Assembly (NCBI GenBank): GCA_963210315.1 | Contig: OY723238.1 | Span: 682,001-746,000, forward strand | Direction: 5' to 3' | Length of the DNA: 64,000 nt | Origin: Rhynchopus euleeides | Lineage: Eukaryota; Euglenozoa; Diplonemea; Diplonemida; Diplonemidae | In this document: positions 10,666-22,092 of the stretch, piece after piece | Layout: each line of letters begins with the position of its first letter | Numbering within the stretch: the stretch's first letter is position 1 | Notes under the pieces: generated by a model | The model's database searches: none | What the model was told of the DNA's origin: nothing | What the model saw: the letters and a program-made list of their open reading frames with translations, nothing else | Made by a program: the position numbers and the translations under genes

Positions 10666-11903
10666 AGTGTGTGGCAAAATCGGGTTTTAAAATTTGGAGA
10701 TGGCGGCGCGTGTTCTGTGTGCCAAGGGAAAAAAAAGGTCTGGAATGGGAATAGTGCATCCAATGGGGGGGGGTGTCAAGACGGCAGCACAACCGCCCGC
10801 TGCCCTCTGCTCCTGTTGTGTATGCACGCAGGCCCATCTTCGAGGTGCCGTTCGGGCTTCCTGCGCCCTTCTGCCGCTGCTGCTACTGTTCAGTTCTTTT
10901 GGAGTGTAGCATCAGGAGAAATACAGTGCAGGGCCCCCTCCCACCGCCCCAAAAACGCCACCCCCGCCCGCGGATCTGCAAAGTGTCACTTCAGGTCTTC
11001 GTTCTCTCTTCCTCTATTCCTTGCGCCTGGCGCGTCGGAGCTTCCACACACACACTTGCAAACCCCGAAGAAGGGCGCCGTGTGCAGAGAGCACCGGTCG
11101 GCAGAACTGAATGGCACCTTCCGTGCGAAGGCCGTGTGTGCGAATATACGAACACCGCACACACTCACACGTTTCAGCTTTGCTGTTTAGTGTAGGTCAC
11201 ACCGGGCGAACCCTGATGCTGCCTCCACAGCCTCCACACACCCCAGGCCCCCCCCGCCCCCCCCCCCCCCCGCCATGGCACACGCCCTTAGAGGCTAGCG
11301 GTAGCACCCAATCAGATGCGGCGGCACTAGATGCGGAACGGGCATTGCCACAGCTCTGTGGTGAGCTCTTCTGGTGTGCGGTTGAGGGCTCAGGCGCCAC
11401 ACAGCGAGGTGCCGTGGCGTCGTGTGGAGGCTATGAGCATGGCCCCTGCAGTGTGGCTGGCATGGAGGCCGGCAGGCACGGCTTCAAACGACACGAGAGG
11501 CGCGACAGGGGCAAGGAACGCTGGCTGTGAACAGGGTTGCTTGGGTCTTATGCGCGCCCCGTGTTTTTGTTTGGAACCGACAGTCTGCACAACGACCCCC
11601 CCTCCCCCCACAGGCCACAGGCTACTGGCACAGGGGCTGGCCACGCCAGCCATCTGTAATCACCTCTCCGTTCTCCGTCAGGCGGGCCTCCACCCTGCCG
11701 TGCTGTGTGCCCGTGTGTGGACCGAGGGGCTCCCACACGGGGACCGCCTTTTGCAGCAGTGCAGGACGCACCGAGGTGCCTGTCCCTGTCCCTCGTAGTG
11801 AGGGGATATCCGCTGTTCCCACGCACAGGGGGCCTGGGGCCCTGGCACTCTCGCGTGGGCCGGGCGGCTTCAATGCTCTGCAGGCGCAGATGGCATTGGC
11901 AGG
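10666..11903. other. Intergenic; no gene seen
   Basis: Spacer between the nucleotidase and tweety-like genes. It has a C run at 11249-11274 and CA/GT-rich stretches. No gene, RNA or repeat pair was identified. Confidence 0.45.
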
Positions 11904-13354
11904 TCACACCCCACGCGCAGCGATCTCGAGCCCCTCAAACTTGTGCCCGCCTGGAATAGGGATATCCTCACGCAGCACCTGCAAAGGGGTGGGGGTGGGG
12001 TGGCAATGGCACACAAGGCTGGCAGCAGAATAATTCACCCACACGTTGCTCCACTCAGCACACGGAGGGAAAGATGCAGAATCTGCTTGCTGGCCACACC
12101 CAACCGTGCTGCAAAGATGGGACGTTGTTGCCCTTTCGCCCTTCTCTGAAGCCATACCTCGCCTGTGGCTGTCATGACCACCAGCCACGAGAGATACGCG
12201 GCGGGTGCCTTCGGGGGGCTGTCCTTCTGCGGGGGCAGCTTGTGCATGCGCACCGCCACGATGACGGTATCCGTGCCATCGGGGATGAACTTGAACTCCA
12301 CAAATCCACCCTTGCTGTCGGGGGAGCCGCCACGCACGGGGAAGCTCTGACATCTCTTCCGCGTCGTGTCGCACCGCACCAGGGAACGGCCCACCTGGTC
12401 TGCCTCCGTGTCCTCGGAGTAGGGCTCCTTGCTGACGCGGAAGGGCAGGAAGAACCACTCCTTGTGCACCGCGCTGAACTGCACCGCCTCATGCATGACA
12501 TACCCACCCGGGCACCCCAGCACATCCCGGATCTTCGAATACACAGGCTCCCAGAGGACGCTGCGCGGGCGTGGCTCGTGCTCACCGATCACCTTCACCC
12601 ACATGAAGTCGTCGTGGAGGGTGTCGGCACTTTCGACCCACATCTTGCCGACGCTTCCAACGTAGAGGCGGCTGTCCTTCACTGCCATCCACTCGCATTT
12701 GAAGGGGCGCTCCGTGTTGCCGTCACCCGCAGGCAGGATCCAGCGCGGGTAGAGCTCGAAGGTGGCGAGGGAGACTTCGAAGATAATCCCAGTCTTGTCG
12801 TCGCAGGAGTACAGCTCATGCCGGTTCCGCCCGAACTGCAGGGTGCTGAAGGCGGTGCCCCCGCCGGAGGCGTGGATGAATGACCCGCGCAGCTCGTCGG
12901 CACGCCCCCACGTCACTTGGTACTCCGCCTGGTCGCGGGAGGGCTTGGTGGCCAGCTCCTCTGCGCGCACCAACGACCCCTGCTGCAGCACGGCCGCCAT
13001 CTCCTTGCCCTGCGCGTCGCCGATGAGATAGATGGCGAATGCATTGGACAGCGCCGCAAGCCTGCTCCTCTCGCTGTCGCTCCCGTCATTCGGGTTCCGC
13101 GACCGCGCCAGGCGCCGCGCCGCACGATCCAGCTGCTTCTTATGGTAGTTCGCGATGGCTGAGTTGCCCTCGCCGTGGGTGCTGGAGCTGCGGATCTGCA
13201 GGCACACCAGCAGCAGGAACACCACGAGAAAGGCTAGCCCCGCCTTCTGCTGCCGTGTGATGTTCCGCACAGCGCGCTGATAGGAGTCGACCAGCACAGC
13301 AGCCCAGTCCTCCCCATCAACCCGCTGCTGCATCGAGAGATGGGGTGTAGGCAT
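11904..13354 (-). CDS. Apyrase / calcium-activated nucleotidase (CANT1-like), two exons
   Basis: 423 aa from exons 13354-12158 and 11978-11904. A membrane anchor lies at about 38-53, then a luminal or extracellular domain. CANT1-family motifs run in order: LYSCDDKTGIIFE, PRWIL-DG, FKCEWMAVKD, LYVGSVGK, WVKVIGEHE, GYVMHEAVQFS, EWFFLPFRVSKEPY, EFKFIPDGTDTVIVA. Without splicing the frame loses the family's C-terminus after TATGE; removing a GTATGG...TTGCAG intron restores VLREDIPIPGGHKFEGLE, which matches the KYEGIE-type end of the family. Expected reaction: Ca-dependent hydrolysis of nucleoside diphosphates, typically UDP/GDP in the secretory pathway. An in-frame ATG at 13333 is an alternative start. 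Confidence 0.9.
11979..12157 (-). other. Intron of the nucleotidase gene (179 nt, phase 0)
   Basis: Donor GAG|GTATGG and acceptor CCCCTTTGCAG|GTG. The 25 nt before the acceptor are nearly all C and T. Joining keeps the frame and completes the conserved C-terminus. Confidence 0.85.
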
Positions 13355-13412
13355 CGCCCGGGGCGGCCCCTACCCACCACCCCAGCAGGCGGGCAGCCCA
13401 GCCGCACCGAGC

Positions 13413-13440
13413 CTCTGCACAGTGGTGGCGGTGGTTGGGG
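13413..13440 (-). promoter_or_regulatory. Possible trans-splice acceptor of the nucleotidase gene
   Basis: The minus strand reads a C/A-rich, G-poor run and then CCACTGTGCAG, last G at 13415 (a second AG ends at 13413), about 60 nt before the ATG at 13354. It is less pyrimidine-pure than the sites at 2035 and 10638. Confidence 0.45.
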
Positions 13441-14541
13441 TGGGGAGGGGAGGGGAGATTCCTGATCGGAAGACTGCAGCAAAGGGAAGGATATCGTCTC
13501 GACCACTATAGCGCACCATTGGGGGAGGGGGGGTGGAACAGGAGGTGAGTCGGGTGGGTGTGTGGGGGTAATGTGCACGGCACCACCTCTGGCCTCTGGT
13601 ATGTGCTGCCTCAGGCCGCACGGTGGCATCCAAGGTGGGTGGGGATGGGGGGGGAATGAACTAGAACCCAGTGCGGTGCTGGTAGCAGTCGTGTTCTTGA
13701 TCTGCTCCCCTCATGGGCTCCCCTCCCGCGACGACAGTCGCATGTTCGTCACGTCGGCAAGACAGCTGGTCCGTGCCTCCGCAAACTTGAGTGCAGATCC
13801 CAGGGGGGCACCACAGCAAGGTTAAGAAAGCAACATTGTGCGGCAAAGAACAATTGTGATTCGACGTGATTTGTATGAAAAGCCTCGCACAAAGGGGGCA
13901 CCCCCCCCCCCCCGGTGTGCGCACGCCCACAATGTTTTTCTAACCCCAGCCCTGTTTGATGTTTATTTTTTTTTGCAGGAGAGGGCACGGGGTGTGCGGA
14001 TTGCGAACCCACCCCACACACCCCCCATGCTGTATATAGCTAACTGAGACAACGGCCCCCACGCGGCACGCGCAAAAAACCCCGTTCTTGCAGCAGTGCA
14101 GAACGGGCAGAGCGCACCCTGCTCGTGATGCGATCCCCCTGTTCACCCCCCTCTCTCCCACACCCCCCCCCCTCTCTCTCTCAAAGACTTGGCACCGTGC
14201 CGCTGGCGTGCTTCTCCCTTGAAGCTCCAACCAACGCAACCTCTCCAAGCAATATATATACGTATCAAACGGCGTATACACCATAGTCATGATGTGATCA
14301 CACCCTCTTCTCATCTCTCTCTCTCTCTCTCTCTCTCGTATGCTTAAAGTGAGAACATTCCCGTGAACGAATATTCACACTCCCACCGCTCTCTCTGTTG
14401 GAACGCAATGGCGACCACCTCATGTGGCAACCGCCTGCAAAAACAAGGTGTCCATCCCTATCTCTCTCTCTCTCTCTCGTATGCTTATAGTGTGAATATC
14501 CCCGAAACGAAAATACTCGCACCCCAAGGGTGTCGTCTACT
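13441..14541. other. Intergenic with CT microsatellites
   Basis: No gene. Two (CT)n tracts, about 14312-14338 and 14459-14479, are each followed by a TCGTATGCTTA(A/T)AGTG motif, so they belong to a short direct repeat about 145 bp apart. A C run lies at 13900-13913. Confidence 0.5.
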
Positions 14542-14543
14542 TA

Positions 14544-15482
14544 CTGGGGGGGTTCAAATACAAGACGTATTCAAATACAAGACGTATAATGGATTAGAAG
14601 CCGGGTCGTGGTTTTCCAAATTCCACGGTTTGAAAATTTGAATACAAGCCGTACGGCTTGTATTCAAATTTTTGGGTTTTTGAGGGATTTTCTGAACGGG
14701 GGTGACTAAAGTTTGGCGGAGTTGGGTGGCGGGAGACCGTGCAAAATAGAACCCCCTGAAGGGGGGTAGTTTCTGGTCACCCGGGCTTGCTCACCACATG
14801 CCAGGCCACAACTGGTGCGGAAGAAAGGCCAATCCCTTCACCCACCCACGTGTACATTGTCAGTGAGGATGACGAGCATGGCGTTGCACACCTACATAAG
14901 CGTCATTCCCCTTGAGAAGGTGATCAGCACTCCTGCAGGTTGTCCCGTGTGCATGTACCCACGTCAGCCTCTTCGGGCATCAATTGTCCTATCGGTATTC
15001 CATCTCGCATGAATTATGCGCGTATCGGCCCGGATAGACTCGCCTGGGCCTGCAAAGGTGCAGGCGTACGGTGCCCGCCAGAGTGGCCCTCTCCGCGTAC
15101 AGTAGTGACCTTGTGCCAGCGGAAGCCCTGCTGAAAAATCAGGTGGCTTCAGAACCCGGGGCAGGTGGAGGACATGTGTTTGTGCGACGAGCCTGGAGAA
15201 GCAACAGTAGAACCTCCACTAGCCTACCAAGCAGCCACAGTACGCGCACAGTCACCGGGACCCCTCTCCAAAAAGCAGTAGACGACTGACCCTCCCACAC
15301 CCCGAACTCCTAACCGTTGGCAATTGTGACGAAAATTTCCTGCAGGAAATCCCTCACAAACGACCCTAGTTGAATAGAAGCCGTACGGCTTCTATTCAAA
15401 TTTCAAATCTTTTGAAAATCTCAATTTTCGTCGCCGGCTTCGCCGAATATAAGCCGTACGGCTTGTATTTGAACCCCCCCAG
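14544..15482. mobile_element. TA-flanked MITE with GGGGGGGTTCAAATACAAG ends
   Basis: The ends CTGGGGGGGTTCAAATAC and its complement are exact inverted repeats, bordered by TA at 14542-14543 and 15483-15484. Palindromes AAGCCGTACGGCTT, embedded in ATTTGAAT/ATTCAAAT arms, recur near both ends (14647-14670, 15378-15400, 15450-15468). The interior (14700-15370) has no convincing frame. About 0.94 kb, non-autonomous. Confidence 0.8.
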
Positions 15483-15484
15483 TA

Positions 15485-16015
15485 ACTACGCGGGCCCGCG
15501 GCCCGGTAGACTCCCCTTGTTTGAGAGAGGAGCTGCTCTGGTGGGGTGAGGGAACTCTCTCTCTCCTTCTTGCTACAGGATACGCACAACAAAAACAGGG
15601 CCCCAGTCGGAACACACAAAAGGGCAGCAGGGAAAACCCCCGACACGGAAGAAAAAGAACCCCCGGAAATCATCAACATGGGAAAAAAATCATGGCAACT
15701 CTCACGCACCTATCCCCCCCCCCCTTTCCCTTCACAGCAGACAGCAAGGCCCAGGGCAGGGGTGGGTTTGTTGCTGTGGTGGAGGTCGGGTTTGGTTGAC
15801 GTTTGTTGTGTAGCGGGTTGGCCTTCGACACCCACTACACTCTCCCGACTCGCACAGACCACAGTGGGGAAGGGAGGGGAGGGGAGTGGGGTGTGTGGGG
15901 CGCGCGGGTTCCGCATTCTTTCCAGATACCAAGCATCGCCCATCGACCCGCACACACTAAGGAATAAAAGGGTTGTCATTGGTTTTGACTCTATCTCAAC
16001 GCTCATCGCTCCTAG

Positions 16016-16051
<36 letters not shown>

Positions 16052-16120
16052 CACAGAACGTAACGAAAGGCAATTTTGGGCGGTTCTTCTCGCAGGGAGG
16101 TGGGTGATATTTTTTTTGGC
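15485..16120. other. Intergenic; CA microsatellite
   Basis: No gene. A (CA)n tract of about 30 nt starts at 16019. A C run with TTC lies at 15713-15731. Nothing else recognised. Confidence 0.5.
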
Positions 16121-16127
16121 ATCAACG

Positions 16128-17323
16128 CAGGGTATAAGATAGACTTTTTTTCTGGCGCCGTTTTCCGGTTTTTCTGGTTTTGAAAATTTTTCGCGCGCGC
16201 CTTCGGCGCGCGCGACCCGCGCAAACCCTCCCAGAATCTGAGAGGGCCCGGTGCCTGCGCGCGTCCTGTCGTACTGAGGCTGCTTGGTGGGGCAGGCGCA
16301 GCAGCTGCTTTGAAAGTTTGGACTCTCGGCCAAAAAACCGGTCTGGTGCAATTTTTTTACGCAGGGGGGTCTGGGGGGCGGAGCCCCCCAGCCGCCGGAG
16401 GCCACGGTAGTGATCATCTGTTCCCTACAGTCTGGATTCGCTTGTAAGTAGGAAGGCTTCGCTGTATCGCAGCCCGGCCAGCAGGAGATCACTGGTCCTT
16501 GAGGGTTCAACCTTCAGGGTGGAGGAGGACGGGGGAGCGACCACTCGTGACAGGTGTGCGTTGTGGGTGGAGTGGGTGCACGACAGAATGGCCAAAGGGT
16601 CCACGAGATCTCTGCACACATTCCGTTATCGAGGAAATGGGCACCTAGCTGTGACGACAGGCAACAAACAAATCTCATCTGTTAGTTGCCCCCAATAGGC
16701 TTGGCGACCTTCAAGATTGCTTGAAAGTCGTTCGTGTTCTCGTCTCAGCCCTCCAGACAAGCAGATCTGTCTCGAGTTGGTGGGCTGTCGCCATGTATTC
16801 GATGGCACCGAGTGACGCTGCACAGAGGCAGACGACACGGTGAACTCCAGCGGAGGTTACCCTACCTCCGCTGGAGTACACCGTGTGTCTCCCATGAGTC
16901 TCAACTAGCGGGAGTCGTAAATTAGCTGGAAAATAGACTCCCGTCTCCAGTACAGACTGCAGTCTTAGACTCCCTCTTAGACACTCGCTAGGGTGGCTGG
17001 AGTCCACCATGTGTGCACCTTCAAAACAGAAGAGGCCTGCATGACGAGGGCATCACCACCCACCGGGCCCCACCGGGCCACCCGCTAGGTCCATTTTTTC
17101 TTCTCCGCTTCTCTGCCTTCTTTGGACTATTTGAGCTCTGTGCGGATCACGATGGGGTCACTTTCTATTTTTTTATGGCGTTTTTTCTGACTGTTTTACT
17201 GTCCCAAAGTCACAAAAAAAACCGCCAAAAATGAGATCGACCTTTTTTTTTTTTTTCCAGAAAACCGGGAACCGGGAAACCCTGGTTTTGAAAACCGGAA
17301 AACCAGACCTATCTTATCCCCTG
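16128..17323. mobile_element. CAGGG-ended DNA transposon relic with 7-bp TSD
   Basis: Ends CAGGGTATAAGATAG (left) and the complement of CAGGGGATAAGATAG (right), 14 of 15 matching, and the inverted match continues loosely as CTGG / TTTTCCGGTTTT / GGTTTTGAAAA. ATCAACG stands directly outside both ends (16121-16127 and 17324-17330), a 7-bp target-site duplication. An internal perfect hairpin ACTCCAGCGGAGGT / ACCTCCGCTGGAGT lies at 16843-16875. No frame codes a transposase. CAGGG termini resemble hAT elements, but those duplicate 8 bp, so the superfamily is open. Confidence 0.75.
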
Positions 17324-17330
17324 ATCAACG

Positions 17331-18614
17331 GCCCACCAGCCTGGCACGCGAGGCGAGCAGGCAGGCGGCACAGCACAAAAGGGGGGTTTCTTTGAAAAAC
17401 ACAGATAATATAACACAGACCGCACACACACACACACACACATTACACGCGTGAATCTTTTTGGAGGGGTGTAGATCATACCGAGCACATGTGCTCTTGA
17501 TGTGGTCTCCATACACACGTGAGTCCTTCTTTACCACAACAGTGGGTGTCTCCCCTGTCCGGTGTGTCAAAAATATGGCGTGGTGGGAGGGGCAGACAAA
17601 GACAAACTTTCGCGGCAAAAAAAAAAGGGGGTTTTGCAGCAGGCTTGCTCCTAACATGGAATACGGAATACACTCTCCGAAATTTCTCGATTTTTTTCTA
17701 AGGATTTTTAGGAGGGGAGATTTATTTTTTTCTAAGAATTTTCCTTAGGAAACTTTTTCCGAGTGGGGGGTGAGGATGAGTCCTCCAGACACCCGCCCCT
17801 TTTCTGTTTCTTCCTGGCAGCCAAAAAACCGGTGTTCTTTCCAGCCAAGACCCAGATGTTCACTACCGTGGCCTCCGGCGGCTGGGGGGCTCTGCCCCCC
17901 AGACCCCCCTGTGGCTTGTGCCTGTCTTGTCACCAAGTCCTTACGCGTATGCCACTATGGCAGGTCAAGAAGGGGTGTCGTTGGAAAAAACGGTCCCGAA
18001 ACCCATTTTTTGCTTTCATCCCGCAGCTGATGATGGCGGGATCACGGCCACAGGAGAGATGAGCCGTGGACGCCGGATACCCCATCTAGCGAGTAACTGT
18101 CAGATGGCGCCGACCCTATAGGAGGTCATCAGGCCGCGCAGCGCCTCATGCTGCAGGCAACCATCGCATGCCTCGGTCGTTCACGCGCCTTACAGCACAA
18201 TGAAAACAAGGCGGTCATTGCCGACATTTTGTTTGGCCGAGGATGGCGAGCTACCGGACCTGGGGCTGCCAGTGGTGGTCTCGATCGAGGAGGCCTTCAC
18301 CATGCGGTTCCGGTTGCGGCAGTCGTGCCGAAACGAGCGCCCATGAATGATCTGTGACAGAATTTTCCAAGGCAGTGCACTACGTGAGGTTGTGGGACTG
18401 GCACAGGGAACTGCTGGGTCCGAAATCCAAGGCAAAAATCCTTAGAAAAAAGCAGGAATACATTTCCGGGATTTTGGCTATTTTTCAAGGAATACGGAGC
18501 AAGCCTGTTTTGCAGGTGAGTTTGCTGCTGGTGTTGAACGGCTCTTCTTTTTTTTAGCACACCCCAACAGAAGCATCTGCTTTGACAACCCCCCGCTTTG
18601 ACAACCTTCCCCCT
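17331..18614. other. Intergenic; inverted copy of an internal block of 16128-17323
   Basis: 17858-17911 is the inverted copy of 16360-16415 (ACTACCGTGGCCTCCGGCGG, then a GGGGGG-ctctg-CCCCCC stem). CCAAAAAACCGGT occurs near both copies in direct orientation (16330, 17820). This may be an older element partly overlapped by the CAGGG element. A (CA)n tract is at 17421-17442. No gene seen. Confidence 0.5.
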
Positions 18615-18677
18615 GCGGGGGCCCTCGCTAGCTCACTTCTTCTCACTCAGTCACACCTGGTAGCGAGGACCCCCTGC
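18615..18677. mobile_element. 63-bp hairpin element, CCTCGCTA/TAGCGAGG ends
   Basis: GCGGGGGCCCTCGCTA and TAGCGAGGACCCCCTGC form the ends. The interior keeps the CTCACTCAGTCACACCTGG word of the 110-bp family at 3153 and 60900, so this is a shortened member. Confidence 0.65.
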
Positions 18678-19209
18678 GGTTTCCTTTTGGGCACCAGCCC
18701 TGCCGGACAGCCCAGAATAGTTTCGTGCTCCCTCTGGGACAACCCACTGGCGCACATCTCACCCACCCACCCCCCACCCCCCACCGCCACGCCTGTGCAT
18801 CCTCGAAGCACTGACGACCAGAACAGAGAAGAGATGGGATGCCCTCTTGCAGGCAACAAAGCCTAAGTGGGCAGGCGGTGCGGACAGTGGTGTTTATACA
18901 CCACACCTCGCACCCACAGAGTAGTGCACACACACCCTCACTCCCCTGGGCGGCCCGGGCATGGGGTGGGGTGGGGTGGGGGTGGGGTGTGGGGGCAGGG
19001 GCAGGGCGGGGAGGGGTGGGGGGTGAGGGGGTGGGGGGGCTGGTTTCTTTCATTCCTTCTCCTTTTGCGAAGGGAAAACAATTTTTTTCGTTCCCTCGCG
19101 ATTCGCCCGGGGGGCAAGTCTCCCGGCAACCTCAACCACGCGTGTGTCCCTTGTTGTAGTCACGGCGTTGGGTATGCTTCCACACAGCCGCGGGGGGGGG
19201 GGGGGGGGG
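18678..19209. other. Intergenic, G-rich
   Basis: No gene. Strong GGGGT and GGGGC runs at 18960-19040 and a long G run just before 19210 into which the next element is set. Confidence 0.5.
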
Positions 19210-19211
19210 TA

Positions 19212-20358
19212 GGGGGGGTCAAATGGGGGTGACAAACACGATTTTTCAAAAAACCGGCGCAGAGGCCCCAAAGCCCCCGTAAACCCTCCAAACCCCCCCA
19301 GATCGGTCCGGAAACCCATCGAACCCCACTTTTCCACCATTCCGGGCACCTCAGGTGCCCGAATTGGGGTACCTAAATTTTGTGCCACCGTTTGGTACCG
19401 TACAGTGCCACTGTGTGGGAGGTTGGAAAAGAAAATGCCCCAACACACCACATCTGAGGGTTGCAATGCATGTTGCTTGCCAACCACGTCATCCGGTGGG
19501 TGTCAGGCGCTATGTAGGTGGCATTAGCCAGGTCTTCGATGTGTTCTGGCTTGTATATATACCTCCCTGCCTGCGGCACAGGCACTGCCTTTGTCCCCCA
19601 CACCAGCCACAGAGAGCGTATTGTACTCGGTCCACGGTTGCTGATTCATTGTGATGCGTTGTATCCTCGAGTGAACGTCACACACTAGTGGCACCACCAC
19701 CCGCCATCCGAGAGCTGTATTGACTTTGCGCGCTTCCGTTGTATTCACCTCGCCACGCATATTGCACCGTTCAGTACCAGTGCTCTTGGGCCAGGCAAAG
19801 TAGACCGCAGCAACTACCAATTCTGGCACAATGGGTACCACGACAGCGCACTTCATGTGTTCCCGGAATGTACAGCTCGTGTTGCAACAGTCGTTGTCAA
19901 CACATCCCGGTTGTGGAGCACTGCTGCACAGGAATCACACGACCATCTGGACTGTTCCGTACCTACAGGCAGCCTCCCGGTGCATGGTGGCAGGGAGGTA
20001 TATATACAAGCCAGAACACATCGAAGACCTGGCTAATGCCACCTACATAGCGCCTGACACCCACCGGATGACGTGGTTGGCAAGCAACATGCATTGCAAC
20101 CCTCAGATGTGGTGTGTTGGGGCATTTTCTTTTCCAACCTCCCACACAGTGGCACTGTACGGTACCAAACGGTGGCACAAAATTTAGGTACCCCAATTCG
20201 GGCACCTGAGGTGCCCGGAATGGTGGAAAAGTGGGGTTCGATGGGTTTCCGGACCGATCTGGGGGGGTTTGGAGGGTTTACGGGGGCTTTGGGGCCTCTG
20301 CGCCTGTTTTTTGAAAAATCGTGTTTGTCCACGTAAAAGGGTGGCATTTGACCCCCCC
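19212..20358. mobile_element. Foldback element, copy 1 (GGGGGGGTCAAAT ends)
   Basis: TA at 19210-19211 and 20359-20360 borders the ends GGGGGGGTCAAAT / ATTTGACCCCCCC. Left arm 19212-19573 and right arm about 19995-20358 are inverted repeats of about 360 bp with only a few differences, most at the outermost 40 bp. The 420-bp loop carries no recognised gene. A second copy, reversed, is at 58329-59476 and is nearly identical. Long G runs flank both sides. Confidence 0.9.
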
Positions 20359-20360
20359 TA

Positions 20361-21159
20361 GGGGGGGGGGGGAGGTGGTGATGTCGAGAACAGTATAAAG
20401 TGCAGAGTCGACCTCTTCACCGACTCTTGATGCAAGCAGTGTTCGAAAAGCAAGGCCGACAAAAGACAAACCGCACGCGGTGGGGTGGGGGGGGGGGGTT
20501 GAAGGCGTTCGCAGAGCACAGAGATCCAGCGGGCGAGCAGCTGACATGCCGCTGACTCTGCTGAACAGTAATTACAGTGCGTGTCAAAACCGCACACACA
20601 TTTGGCGATGGGGTGTGTCTAAAGTATCCGGGTTATTCCGTCGCCATGATTTTATTTTCTTGATGATGTCGACAACCACCTGCCCTGTGAGAGCGAAGCT
20701 TCATTCTTTTTGCTTCGCCGCTGCACACACACACCCAGGGGGTGTCCCATGTTTCTGAACAATCGGAACATCAGCCACATTCCTTGATCAGTCAAAACTG
20801 CCCTGATCGGGCAGTTTTGCCCGATCAAGGAATATAGTCGGGCAAAAAACAGATCCGAACTACTTACTTCGTTGAGAGAAGGTAGCATGAACGGCAAGGG
20901 CTCCTGTGAAGCAGAGCAGGGATGCCCTCCTGAAGATCCATAGCAATGCGAGGTTCGCCCTGCGGCTCGTAGAACAAACAGCCTTGTGGATAAAGGCTGT
21001 GTGCCGCAGGGATGTTAAAACAAAGGGATCATTCGCTCAGTGCAAAATGCAGAGATGTGAACATCCGCCCTATGTAGGGTGTCGCACAAGCACTGCTTGG
21101 CACAGAGCGTGAATAATCACCAAATGCTCGTTTCCATCGGTGGGGGGGGGGGGGGGGGG
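20361..21159. other. Intergenic between two G-run elements
   Basis: No gene. Contains the perfect-looking hairpin listed at 20781-20831 and G runs at 20361-20375, 20480-20500 and before 21160. Confidence 0.5.
20781..20831. repeat. Long hairpin, about 23-bp stem, 5-nt loop
   Basis: CCTTGATCAGTCAAAACTGC and its complement with two or three mismatches close on a TGATC loop. TTCC / GGAA extends the base of the stem. No pyrimidine- or T-run follows that would make it a simple terminator. Could be an element relic or a structured RNA. Confidence 0.6.
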
Positions 21160-21175
21160 TAGGGGGGGGTCATAA

Positions 21176-21823
21176 CACGGTGGGATCTTGTAAATTTTAC
21201 ATGTAAAAATACCGATTTTTACATGTATTATACATGTATAATACTTGCATGTCAACTATTATACATGTATAATACATGTATATGCCTGAAATATACATGT
21301 ATATCAAGTAAAAATACATGTATAATACTTGCATGTCAACTATTATACATGTATTTTTACTTGATATACATGTATTTTACATGTATAATACTTGTCATGC
21401 AAGTATTATACATGTAAAATACTTGCATGACAAGTAAAATACTTGCATGCAAGTAAAATACATGTATTTTACTTGCATGCAAGTATTTTACTTGTCATGC
21501 AAGTATTATACATGTATTTTACTTGTCGTGCAAGTATTTTACATGTATAATACTTGCATGACAAGTATTATACATGTAAAATACATGTAAATGCATGAAA
21601 TATACATGTAAAATACATGTATATCAAGTAAAAATACATGTATAATAGTTGACATGCAAGTATTATACATGTATTTTTACTTGATATACATGTATTTTAC
21701 ATGTATATTTCAGGCATATACATGTATTATACATGTATAATAGTTGACATGCAAGTATTATACATGTATAATACATGTAAAAATCGGTATTTTTACATGT
21801 AAAATTTACAAGATCCCACCGTG
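21176..21823. mobile_element. Palindrome-lattice element nested in a TIR
   Basis: Runs from CACGGTGGGATCTTGTAAA to TTTACAAGATCCCACCGTG. The whole 648 bp is one inverted repeat made of repeated 8-12-bp palindromes: TACATGTA, ACTTGCATGCAAGT, TTACATGTAA and variants. AA on both sides (21174-21175, 21824-21825) could be a 2-bp duplication. Comparison with the uninterrupted right TIR of the host element shows that it is an insertion. No coding capacity. Confidence 0.85.
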
Positions 21824-22092
21824 AAGCCCGTACAAAACCAAAATTTTCGACATACCATCAGAGCCGCCCTAATACCTGATCTGACCCGAAAATCCGACCC
21901 ATACCCCCCCGGAAACTGTCTGGGGCCCACTTGTGACACCTGATACGCACTTTTGTGATGATTTTTTGGGGTCCTAAAAAATGTACCTCAGTTTCGTACC
22001 TTGCCTTTGTACCTGAACCACTCCCGACCGCATTATTTCGTTCTTTGCAAGGGAAGGGTGTCACTACGCTCACTCAGCACGCCGAGCAACAC

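Noticed and set aside
19212..20358. Open frames repeated in both arms of the foldback elements as genes
   Set aside because: They are the same sequence read from each arm, lack motifs, and stop at the arm ends.
21176..21823. Regularly repeated palindromes as a CRISPR array
   Set aside because: There are no unique spacers; the words overlap and the whole block is one inverted repeat inside a eukaryotic transposon end.
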